Origin: Nageia nagi | Taxonomy: Eukaryota; Pinophyta | Assembly (NCBI GenBank): GCA_050084985.1 | Contig: JBITNC010000001.1 | Span: 113,584,001 to 113,648,000 of the forward strand | Reading direction: 5' to 3' | DNA length: 64,000 nucleotides | Part shown: in pieces, positions 10,705 through 21,226 of the stretch | Layout of the letters: every line of letters begins with the position of its first letter | Position numbering within the stretch: the first letter of the stretch is position 1 | Program-made: the position numbers and the translations under genes | The notes under the pieces: generated by a model | Told to the model about the DNA's origin: nothing | Databases searched by the model: none | The model's input: only the letters and a program-made list of their open reading frames with translations

Positions 10705-12180
10705 CTAATCTGCTAAAAATTTGGTAAAGAGACAAAAATGACAAGTAAGAAAAGACAAAAGTAGAAAAGTAAATGAAGATTCAAAAGTCAAAAGTAAAAC
10801 TATTTTCTTTTAAAACCCTTGCATCAAGGATCATCGGATATCGTTACACTGATCATCAATGATTTGATACTAATCATCAATGATTTGATACTGATCGTCA
10901 ATGATTTCACACTAATCTGAAAATGCATAATATGAAGTATATTTTCTTTAAATATTTTAAAATTTATTTGTGTATAGACAAAATTAAGAACTTTGTTCAC
11001 TAAGATGAAAGTGAACAAATTATAAATTACATTACTTTTCACCTAGAAGAACGCTCCAATGTCACATGACTGCCAAACACATCGGCACATGAAGGACTAG
11101 TATTGAGTAAACTTACTAGGGTAAAATAATTAAAATTGCCATTAAAACAAGTCTAAACATAAGAAACTAAGATAATTTTAGCAAAATAGACTATTATAAA
11201 GATAGTATTTTTACTATACAAATCGACGATGATCACTTTATGATTGTCAACGATCCTAGGAAGATCATCAACAATCTTTGACTAAGTCAAATATGAAAAG
11301 CAGATCAAACTAAGTTTGAGCTCAGATGGCAAAACAAGCACAGGATGTAAAAGATCATCATGAAACCCATTCTGCTAGGACAAAAGCAAAGAAAAGTGAA
11401 AGATGACTTGTATATACAAAATAAGCTTCCTATCAAATACTCGCTTCAGCATGCATAGACAAACTAGAGTCTTGTCATGCAATTGCTATAAATAGCACAG
11501 AGTATGTAGATAAAAACAAGTGAAGTTTTGATATACAACATTACTATCTCAAAATTGCATACATCAAATAAGCTTAATATCACATACTTGCTTCGGTATG
11601 CAAAGACAAACTAGAGTCTTGTCATGCAATTACCATAAATAGCAATAGTATGGAGATTGACATAAGTGTAGTTATGATGTATTACAATATCATTTTCAGA
11701 ATGCATCAAAAAAAAAAGAGGATTCTGATGATATTTCTTAAAAATATCGTTAATATTTACAAATATCAAAGGAGATAAAATGTGATGTATCCTTGTTACA
11801 GGAGATCATCTTGAAACCCCGTTGTCAGGACAAAGGATAACACCATTAAAATTCATATACTAAAGAAAACTTATACGGTATAGGTGCACTTAGACATGCA
11901 AAATGACATAACAGAAATGTCATGCAACTGTCACACAAGCTCAATACATCATCATACTGAAAATAGTCACTTCTAAAGTATATTCAAATTTGTTTTCAAA
12001 ACTATATCAAATGTTAAAGGAAAACACATTTTATCATAATTTGATAAATTAAAATTTTTATTCATCTAAGAAATTGAGTCAAAACTTATATCATGGAAAA
12101 GTAGCAAAATATAATCAAATAACAAGGCTTCTCATTATATATTTTTTGAAATTATCAACCTCATCTTCGATTGATAATTC
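10705..12180 (+). repeat. 3' untranslated spacer of the Tat element with tandem repeats
   Basis: No coding sequence is evident. A unit starting ATAAGCTTCCTATCAAATAC at 11421 recurs in diverged form at 11568 (147 bp later), both containing CAAACTAGAGTCTTGTCATG. A related upstream piece, GATCATCATGAAACCC near 11350, recurs near 11805 as GATCATCTTGAAACCCC, suggesting at least three old units between 11340 and 11940. Short GATC-rich palindromic motifs occur at 10826-10915 and 11223-11275. An inverted repeat ATTATCAA/TTGATAAT (12151-12158 and 12171-12178) sits just before the polypurine tract. Confidence 0.55.
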
Positions 12181-12194
12181 AAAAAGGGGCAAAA
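12181..12194 (+). promoter_or_regulatory. Polypurine tract of the Tat element
   Basis: The sequence AAAAAGGGGCAAAA lies immediately before TGTAGACACTC, which starts like an LTR. A purine run ending directly at TG is the expected primer site for plus-strand DNA synthesis. Confidence 0.7.
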
Positions 12195-13310
12195 TGTAGA
12201 CACTCAAAATAAACCCTACATTTTAATTTAACAATATATAAATAAATAAAATAAGTATCTTTCTAACATATATCAAATTAAAATGATTATAACTCCTTAT
12301 ACAAGCCTCAAACAAGCTTTAAAACTCTATTATTGGATAGATCTTTTCGAGTAGATGCAAAACGAGTGGTCATATGACCCCTTTTCATTAAAAAAATGAC
12401 CATTGGGTGATCATTCTACTATTAGTATAAAATTTACTAAACAATCGTTGATGATCTATCACGATCGTTGATGATCTTGTAGGATCGTTGATGATCCTTG
12501 AATAATTCAAAAATAGACAAATCTAAGCCCAGAAAAGCCTAGTACGCATAGTTTAGAATTATGGATGTGGGTTTGAGATAATAACACCTCAAGATTTCAT
12601 ACGAGATGTTACCTGGAATCTTGTGACAGCAAAACAAATGAATAACAAACTTTTGAGCTTATAAATACAAGCTCTATATGTGAACAAAGGGACCCGAATT
12701 TACTATAGCGAAGCTCTGTAGAAATTAAACCAGAAGTTTGTAAGCAAAGATTGGAAGTTTGATCAATAGCAAATCTATTATCAAGTATATTTTAATATTA
12801 CGTTATTTACTTTCAATGCATATGTATTAGCAGGTATGCTTTGATATTTCATTCATTTTCTGTGTGTAGGGTCAATACGGGAAAAGAACGATAGAAGCAA
12901 GTGTGAAGGAGAACAACCAGGAAGAGATACAAACATTTCAAAATTTTGTGAAAAGTTCACTATAATGCCATAAATCATTGACGATTTGGAGATCAATCGA
13001 TGGTGATTTCTTAGATTGAGGAAAAAAGGCAAAAGTTTACAACGAGCACAATAATAGTGGGAGACCATTGATCGCTGCCGATCCATATGTAGATCGTTGT
13101 TGATCTATAATGATCATTTTTGATCGATAATCAATCGATATCGATTCATACAGATCGATAACAATCTCTTATTGTATTAAATTTCATCAAAATCTTTTTT
13201 GGAGATAATATCTGCATTATTATTGATGTGTAATATTGAATATGTTCTGATTTATTATGTTGAATGATTTATCTGGCTAAATTGAGTTTTAGGTGCACAA
13301 TTCAATATAC
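12195..13310 (+). repeat. 3' LTR of the Tat element
   Basis: The region begins TGTAGACACT directly after the polypurine tract. It contains a good TATA box, TATAAATA at 12660-12667, which would drive transcription in the 5' LTR. Two clusters of the GATCGTTGATGATC motif lie at 12445-12495 and 12965-13165. The right end is not resolved; GTGCACA near 13300 or the CACACA run just after are possible termini. The 5' LTR is outside the window, so length could not be checked by comparison. Confidence 0.6.
12660..12667 (+). promoter_or_regulatory. TATA box in the Tat LTR
   Basis: TATAAATA inside GAGCTTATAAATACAAG, about 465 bp into the LTR, on the strand that the element is transcribed from. Confidence 0.5.
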
Positions 13311-16159
13311 ACACACATTGATGGTTATCATCATTTAAACAGTCCTCACCTGACCTTTTGAATCATATATATTATCTACCCTTATTCATGTGAGATTTAC
13401 ACCATCAATTCATATCCTCTTATTTTTCATTCAAAATAAGTATCAAACACATCAATTCATATCCTCTTATTTTTCATTCAAAATAAGTATCATCAATAAT
13501 AGTATTTCAAAGAGTCATTTTTCAAAATAAAATGAACAATAAATTCAAATCAAATTATCATTGTTACTTAAAAATAATAGTAACATAATCATTATCAAAG
13601 AATATAACTCTATTTGTACTTACATAGAAAGTTCAACATCACTTGTACTTTCTTTATTAGGGTTTATTACCATATTTTGGGAATACATTTATCTCAAACT
13701 AAGATAAAATTCAAGTTTGCATCTAAAATTCTTATCAAAAAATTTAGTTTCTTTTAAATATTTCTTAAATAAGTTACAACTTTTATTTACAATGACCAAC
13801 TAAACTTACTTTATCATCAACATGATCTTTTTTGAATTCAAAGTATCTCTCTAAATCTTAAGAGATTCTCTTCATTTTGCTTTGATGATCAATTGTTGGC
13901 ATAGAAATGCACTTTCAATGTCATCAAAAATTTTTTTACTAACTTGTCTTTGTAATACTTGTATATGAATAAGGAATTCATTAAATATTTCTTGTTAAAG
14001 TTTTATAGCAAACCAAAAATATAAACAATCATTAGCATCTTAAGAATTTTCTTACTTTTCACATTTTTGAAAGTACATATGAAACTAAATAATCATTTGT
14101 ATTACTAGTAATAAATAATCATTTATTTAAATTGATTAATAGTTTAAGAAAATGTGGACTTTCTCCCATTTAACTCTCCATTAGACATACATTTTCACCC
14201 TTATCTTCAGGTGACTTCAGTGTTACATGAATGCCATTTGAAACAACAATTATTTATACCTTTGTGCTTGCATCTTCTATTTTTCTATCTCTTGTAGGGA
14301 GGCATTAAGGTGTGCAAATGCTTATTCTTGGACACTTTGGATTTGTTAGATCAACTTCTGTTCTTAGTCGATGAGTTCAATCATCAACTTATTTCTCTCT
14401 AAATAAGTGGTATTCCAAACTCTTTCGCACTTCTCATGGTCCCATTGATGATGCTTTATTTGTTCTTCAACATTCTTCAACTATTATAGTATATATTCAT
14501 TTGTTATGAGAGCTTGCATCCATCCTTATCCTTAACATTTTTTTGTAACATCATGTTTTCCTATGTAAAGCAATTTAATAAGCATTATCTTTTTCATTAG
14601 GATGTAATGTTGTACATGTAACATTTAATTAACAATATCATATCATGCATTTATTAGCCATAATATCTCTTAATAATATCTATAATATCTCTTTAGATAC
14701 TCTTTTTAGGGTATGGCTTCTCATCATCCATAATTTCTTCAGTAGATATTTAATGTGAACTCTTCCTTCATCCACTCATTCGAATATTTTGTACACCATT
14801 TATCATTTATTAACTATCTTGTTCTAGGTAGATGTTGGATCTATAGGTATGATTTCCCAATCTCTGATGCATTGAATAGCGAATCATGGTAGATCACAAG
14901 GGAAATCATCTTGTAATGCACCTTGTCACTCTTTTGAAGGGAATACAAGAAAATATTATTTATTGTGGGGTTCATGATTCCTTATCATGATATTCATTAA
15001 AGGTAATGGGCTTTCTTCTTTGTTAAGATCTAACCATCATTACCCTCTATCCATTGTATAAATTTAATTGTTGTGTGATTGTCCAAGTCAAAACCAAGGA
15101 TCATTTATGATTCCATATTCACTTATTTTCCTAGCTTGGTCTCACTTGGAGGTAATTTTACTTGTGCCTTATAATACACTATTGGTATGACTTGTGTCTT
15201 ACATGGTTCCTTCTTCAATCTTGTAAGGAGAAAGCTCAAGGCCTTTGGCTATCTCATGGATGCTTTGGTAGCAAAGTCATCCTTGAAAAGCTACATATTT
15301 CTTTATGGTGTCTAGATGATAAGATAATTGGGTTCTTTCCCATTTATTCTCATCATTTTACTACTTTTGAGTTGTTTCTCCAAATGCAATAACTTATATT
15401 CCTTATCCACTGGCTTATAACACCTTCGATGAGGCTTCAAAATCCTTCGATTCTAAATTATCCATTAATAGATTGTACTATACTAACTCAAAGTTGTCTG
15501 ACTAAGGTAACTAGCCATTGAGTTTATCAATGGTATCTAGTAGCGAATTTCTAATTTTTGTAAACTATCCACTTTTGTTTACGAATAAATTTTCTCACAT
15601 ATTTAATAAGTAAAAAGAAGAAATATATTTAAGAATGAGTAATACATTAAGAAATGATTCTATTTTATTTTGTACATAATGATTTTCCTTCCATCCATTA
15701 ATTCTCATTTACTAGTGGAATCTTCTTCATCAACCATTTCTTTAGGCTCCTTGTCAGATAATGAAATTTTTTAACTCTTATCTTGAAGGTATTCAATGAT
15801 TTCTAGAGTTAGGGTAGGACATCTCTACCACATAAGAGAGGAAAATCCCTTTACATTGGGTTTGTTGATCATTTTATTATTTTCTTTTTCTAGAGTGGCT
15901 ACTACTTTTAGCTTTTTCTTTTATTTTTCTTCCTATAAATCAAGCAAGCTTTGTAGGGTGGTGTCATCCTTTACTTTCAAAAGGTTATGAGGGACTTATT
16001 TTACTTTTTGTTGACACTTATTCCCTTTGTTGGACCTCTTTTTATTTGGCATGTTGAATAAATAACATATATATATTTAATACATTTTCTAAATTTCTAT
16101 TTCATATTGTTACACTCCAAACAAAATAAGAGCTTTATTAATAATGATTTCTATTTTCA
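13311..16159 (-). other. Degraded internal region of a minus-strand LTR element
   Basis: No intact gene. A 47-bp unit starting CATCAATTCATATCCTC at 13403 is repeated at 13450, the first 42 bases being identical. On the minus strand some stretches look like decayed coding sequence: from about 16050 to 15720 a Lys-rich frame (MPNKKRSNKGNK, then VVATLEKENNKMINKP and CPTLTLEIIEYLQ), and around 15280-14900 ILGFDLDNHTTIKFIQWIEG with several stops. I recognise no domain. Because the PBS and long LTR lie to the right on the same strand, I read this as gag/pol-equivalent DNA of that element, now beyond identification. Confidence 0.35.
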
Positions 16160-16600
16160 TTACAGATATAGTAAAACATCTTCTAGGAACTAATTCATTA
16201 TGTACTCTAGCCCTTCAATGAAATGTAGCTCTTTTATGTGTGCATTAGCTCCCATGGCATTTAGCCTCTTAGTTATCATCCATAAATTCATTTCATGGTT
16301 TAGCCTAACCACTAGTGGAGGTGTAATCTAAATAGGATTTTCTTCCATGGGAAGGAGAATTTGACTCTTAAAATTTATTGTATCTTCAAGTTCACATTCT
16401 CCATATGAATTGTAATGGAGAGCTCTTGTTTCACTTATAATATCATCTATAAAAATAACTCTTTTTGCAAACTTATTTCTTACAATTATGGACATTGAGT
16501 CTCATTCTATTTCAGCTAGGTACTCATTTCTCTTAGAGGTTTGATTGATGATTTGCTCTGCAGGGGAGAGATTTCTTTTCCTAGTTTGTTTGGATAATTC
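16160..16600 (-). pseudogene. Unknown gag-position reading frame
   Basis: A minus-strand frame of 146 codons, broken by one TGA and two TAG codons, begins ELSKQTRKRNLSPAEQIINQ, continues MSIIVRNKFAKRVIFIDDI and ends in a TAA at 16162-16160. It starts about 245 bp downstream of the PBS at 16857-16847, where gag would begin in an LTR element. I do not recognise the protein; it has no zinc knuckle or protease motif. The even spacing of a few stops in an otherwise open frame suggests true ancient coding sequence. Confidence 0.4.
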
Positions 16601-16846
16601 TTAACATCGAATTTATAAGAGTTGGACTAATTTCTTTTTCAATATTAGAGTGTTTATTAACTTTTGAAGTCCATAATCCATAGTATGATAATGTATCATC
16701 TATGTTAGATAGGATATCTAACTCTGTAGATAACCAAGTCTAAGGCCATGCCATCTTGTTGTACCTTCAAGTTTCCTACAAGATGAGGAAAAAGTTAGGA
16801 TCACTCCTTACTTACTACTTTACCTCAGTTCCTAACAAAAAACTCA

Positions 16847-16857
16847 CTCTGATACCA
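16847..16857 (-). promoter_or_regulatory. Primer binding site, initiator Met tRNA type
   Basis: On the minus strand the bases read TGGTATCAGAG, the common plant primer binding site for the initiator methionine tRNA. It lies one base from the TGTAATGC end of the long LTR that starts at 16859. This fixes the orientation: the element is transcribed leftwards and the LTR to the right is its 5' LTR. Confidence 0.7.
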
Positions 16858-18849
16858 ATGTAATGCTACTTCATCTTTCACCATTTAAAACTTCTAAATT
16901 TAAGACTAAATAATTTTTTTTGGTCTATTTGATTCATTAGGTTTACTATTAATAGACTTATATCCCACATGCAATACATTTTGATACCTTATAGACTTTA
17001 TTTAGTCTTCATCCTTCCTTTCTAAGTACAAGGGTTTGTTCACTAAGAATTCTTTTCCTCTCTTGTGAGAAGATACTCTTGATGATCATACCCTTATTTT
17101 ATTTAGACTTATTTATCGTATCTTTAATCTTGAGAAGGTGTACTTGTTATGCTATAAAGGTTTAATATTGATAATTTAAGTGCAAATCAATGTTCAAAAA
17201 TTCTTACAATTTAGATCCTATAACAATCTCAAACAATCCAAATTATTTCTCATAATATCCCCAAACTATCCCATTTAATCCCAAAGGGTTCCAAACATTT
17301 CCCTTATGATCTAAATTTGGGTCCATAAGACTAATATGGGATCCTTTTCTAAAACATTGGAATGATAGTGGATTTATTTAACATTCTTATTTATTATCAA
17401 TCCTTAAGACTATTGTACAAGCAATTGAGAAATATTCATTTGATCCCTATAAATTTAATTAATCAATTTGTATAACTTGCAAATAAATAAAAACCATACC
17501 CCACTTTGGTTTGATATGTGAGGTCATGTACTTAGGTGTCATTTTCTAACCCTATTTCCCCACTTTATTCATTAATATACTATGTAAACCATAAATTCAT
17601 TAAATCTCAAATTTAAGAATTCATTCACTAAGCAGGTAGATTCTAATTCTAAGTTAGATTAGGTTTTATCCTTTAAATTTTGATCATTAATATCTTGACC
17701 TTATTATTTAAAAGCTTTGTATTTATCTCAAAGGATCCCAAATGATCCCATTTATTCCCATTAGGTTCCATTTGTACCCATTTTGGTCCTAAGGGTTCCT
17801 GAAATTTCCCAAGTGATCACAAATTATCATTTGGAACCTTAGTAGTTTAAATTTAGGATTGTTTCTAAGTTGTTGGGATAGTTTTGGATTGTATTGGAAT
17901 TAATAACCTAAACAATCTACTTCCTTAGGATTCTTGGTTAAATCATCTACTTAAACCGATTTATACTACCCACTATTGATCATGAAATAATAAATATTAA
18001 TTCCTACTCACATTCATGTAATCATCACTATTTATAGCATTAAACCATCATAATATTATTCTCAATAAAAAGGACAACTTATTAATCATTTACATAATAA
18101 AACCAATTCATTGAAGTACAACTCATTTACCATATTAACACAAGATAAATACAAAATAACCTTTAATGAATTAATATAATATACTACAACCCATTTAATC
18201 ATTAATAGAATCTTTTTGATAAATCATACTATTTCATATCTAATGAGTTTGTAATTCAAATTTGTTCATGTCATATGATTTTAACTATTGTATCAATCAT
18301 CAAACATCTTCATCGATCTTCATGCAATGAGCATCAAACACCCTCTTGGAACTTGGTGGGTGGATCGAGTATTAGGAGGGAAGAGGATCAGGATAACCCT
18401 TTTTAAATTTGACTATTATGCAAATGAATTTAACTATAGATCTCAAAAGAAATTATCTCCTTTCTTTGGTCAATGTACTTAAATCCATTATTTATTTACC
18501 CTATAATTAATCCATCTTAAATAATTAAATCATAATAAGATCTTGGATACCTTAATAATGAATTAATGCAATTGGTATCATTTGAATTATTTTAGTAAAT
18601 ATAATACCAATATCATAATCACAAAACCATAGTTTATTTAATACAAAATTCTAAAGAGTTCTTGAATTACTTATTAAAAATATTAAATATACTTATAACC
18701 TCATTAAATACTAATTAGTTTAATTGATCATCTTTCTCCACTTTCACATGAATTTAATAATATTTTTTTACTAAACATCATATTAGAATTTTAATAAATT
18801 TCATACCAAAATAAATTCATTTAACTTTAGCTAAAAGTATAAAGAAAAA

Positions 18850-19238
18850 TATTTGACTAGTCTCAAAATATCATAAAATATATAATACAATTTGTATGTG
18901 AAATTTTCCACCCCTACATCTAAATAAAATAAGAATAACAAAAAGAAAATTCCACTCCTTTACTTTTTAAAAAAAAAGACATGGCACCAACTTTTAAATA
19001 AAATAAGGTACAACACTTTTAATAATAATTAATTCTATGAAACTTTATCAAATATTATGATAAATATCATATTAATATTTTAATAAAATTCATTTCAAAA
19101 TAAATTCATTAAACTCTACCTAAAAGAATAAGGAGAAATATTTGACTAATCTCCTTAAAATATCATAAAATACATAATACAATTTGTACATGAAATTTTC
19201 CACCCAAGCATAAGAAGAAATATTTGACTAGTCTCCTT
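18850..19238 (-). repeat. Tandem units of about 300 bp inside LTR copy A, left part
   Basis: TCATAAAATATATAATACAA at 18871 is followed by a recurrence, TCATAAAATACATAATACAA, at 19163 (292 bp). The units share ATTTGACTA upstream and CATGAAATTTTCCACCC downstream. After the insertion the same arrangement resumes at 23128 and again at 23434 (306 bp). A shortened unit ends at 19238 where the Helitron-like insertion begins. Confidence 0.6.
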
Positions 19239-19396
19239 ACTAGCTTTGATATAACCCCTTATATATCAAAAAACACCAAGAGATATCATTTTGAGGCACC
19301 TATCTCATTTCTTGGTATTGCTATATCCAAGATAGGTGCCTCGAAATGATATCTCTCAGCATTTTTTGATATATAAGGGGTTATATCAAAGCTAGT
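19239..19396. repeat. 158-bp near-perfect hairpin at the Helitron-like terminus
   Basis: The arms 19239-19305 (ACTAGCTTTGATATAACCCC...) and 19330-19396 (...GGGGTTATATCAAAGCTAGT) are inverted copies of about 67 bp with only a few mismatches, around a 24-bp loop. Transcribed in either direction this would fold into a long stem. Confidence 0.85.
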
Positions 19397-19574
19397 GGCA
19401 TCCATCGTCGCGTGATTATTGAATTATAATATTAAGAGATACAATACAAATGCAAATATTATTTTAAAAATAATGTTTAACAAATGAATATGACTCATAC
19501 ATAAGGATTCATTGACAAATAATATTGAGTAAGATTTAAAAAAATTCAAAATTAATCATAGTAATATTGATTTT

Positions 19575-21226
19575 TGGCTACTCCAAAGATTTGAGTCTTT
19601 CTTCTTCAGCTTTCCTTTGCATAAATCCTTTTCCTGATTTCAATTTTGCATAATGATCATATGGAAATGGTGCTAAAATTCTAATTCCATCCAATGCTTT
19701 GATGCGAGATATAGCAACAAATGTTAAACCTTGCCTTTCCCTTTCTCCAATATCTATTATTGCTTTATTAAGTGTCAAACCTTGTGATTTATGTATTGTT
19801 AAGCCCCAAGCCAATCGTAATGGAAGTTGACGTGTTCGACCTCTTTCTATAGGTATAAATGGAACAGCTTTACCTTCAAGTGAACATCCTGTAAAATGAT
19901 CAAATTCTACCATAACATATGTTGGTAGATCAGGTGGAGAATTCCCTGGTTTGTATACAATTTTTCTAACATATCCCAAAGCACCATTAACAAGTCCAGC
20001 TTCTATCCATAAGTTAGATGTTAGCATAACTCTTGCATTATTTGCAATTAATAACTCAATTTCAAGCTCTTCACTATCACCCCCTCCTTGTTTTGTGCTC
20101 CCTGATTTTGTTGCAATACTACGTGCTACTGGAAAATTTAACTTGAGTAGTTGTAACCTATTATGATAAAAAATATTTCATTAGTTAGAAATATATTAAT
20201 ATTATATCAAAATTTAGCAAGTAATTCAAAATTCAAAAAAATGGATTTATTTAAAATAAATTCATACCTGTTATGATTATGCACATTTTCATTAGTTGCA
20301 AATAGATGAATATTCTGATCAAAATCATCCCTTGTAGCCGGATCTAGATTTGAATTTGTTCTTGTCATCAATAATTTCCAATCATTTTCAGTTGGATTTG
20401 CATCTCTTAAATTAATTAAAAGTTGATGAAACCTTTTTTGATCTTCACTCTCTCATTCTTGTCGAAATACTCTATCTAATGTTATAACAATTGTGAACTT
20501 TTGCCATAATAATCTTGCATGGTCTATCAGTGGCATATTTGTATTAGTATGTCCATATGTTCTATTATGATTTGTTTGATTTGCATTCATTTGAAAACCT
20601 TCTACATTTCCTTCTCTTAAACGATGTGTTGGAGGTGTCTCTCCCATTTCAGTTGCTTCATATTGTGTTTGTCTCACCACAATTATATTTCTAGCATTTC
20701 TTTCAAAAAAAGAGTATGCATCGAAAACACTTACGTTATCATGAACATTATTACGATGTATTCTTTCCTCTCTTTGACTATCTTCCTCAGCTCGTCTAGC
20801 ACGCTGAAGTTGGCAGTCATTCGCACGTTTTCTCCTAATCTCCTCAAGTTGAAATTGTGTTTGATTTTCTTGGTTTGTTGTTTGTTGTTCCATATATCTT
20901 TGGTGTGCTTCTTCTCTTTGATCTTTTGATATTTTTGCACATGTTTCTCTCATTTGTTGAGTGTGTATTGCTCTTTGTTCTTCATGTTCTTCATTAGACA
21001 TATTAGCATGAGTTTGCCTCTTTCGTTTAGAATCGATTACTCTTTGTCATTATTTTTGTTCATTTGTCATTTCTGCCCTACATTTTGCTCGATTTTCTCT
21101 TTGTCTTTGTCTTTCTCTCTCTTTGTCACTTTCAATCATTCTTTCACGTCGTTATCTATTATAATCTCTGTGATATTGTCTATGTTGTTCTAATCTCTGT
21201 TGTTCTCTTTGCTCTTCAGAATTCAT
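19575..21226 (-). pseudogene. PIF1-family helicase of Helitron type, internally deleted
   Basis: From ATG 21226 the frame gives a charged Arg/Glu/Gln-rich region (MNSEEQREQQRLEQHRQ, broken by TAA/TGA) and continues from a second Met at 21001 (EEHEEQRAIHTQQMRETC), probably coiled coil. It ends with MPLIDHARLLWQKFTIVITL and RVFRQE, entering the C-terminal half of a PIF1 helicase; a TGA at 20455-20453 interrupts. Then come LLINLRDANPTENDWKLLMT, a probable 110-bp intron, MLTSNLWIEAGLVNGALGYV, motif V-like LRLAWGLTIHKSQGLTL and motif VI-like GLTFVAISRIKALDG. Walker A and B and the Rep HUH motifs are absent, so the N-terminal part seems fused to the helicase end by deletion. The stop is TAG at 19577-19575. 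Confidence 0.75.
20158..20267 (-). other. Probable intron in the helicase gene
   Basis: On the minus strand, AACAG is followed by GTATGAATTT and the segment ends ATCATAATAG before GTTACAACTACTC. Removing these 110 bp joins HNHN to LQLLKLNFPVAR in frame (phase 2), matching the PIF1 pattern. The segment is AT-rich with stops, like a plant intron. Confidence 0.65.

Larger units (their letters stand above)
1..13310 (+). mobile_element. Tat-lineage Ty3/gypsy retrotransposon, 5' end outside window
   Basis: Domain order on the + strand is protease end, RT, RNase H, archaeal-type RNase H, integrase, then a second sense ORF, an antisense plant-mobile-domain gene, repeat-rich spacer, polypurine tract and LTR. 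RT-RH-aRH-INT is the Tat-lineage arrangement, and Tat elements are known to carry extra ORFs, some antisense, between integrase and the 3' LTR. The coding parts contain frameshifts and about fifteen in-frame stops, so the copy is dead. The 5' LTR, gag and the protease active site lie left of the window. The right end (near 13310) is approximate because the LTR terminus was not found exactly. That all segments from 4971 to 12194 belong to the same insertion is inferred from order and from the polypurine tract and LTR at the far end. Confidence 0.75.

Noticed and set aside
15162-15990. Open frames at 15162-15392 and 15796-15990 on the + strand
   Set aside because: The minus strand is the coding strand of the surrounding element, and the + strand frames have low-complexity Phe/Ser-rich composition.
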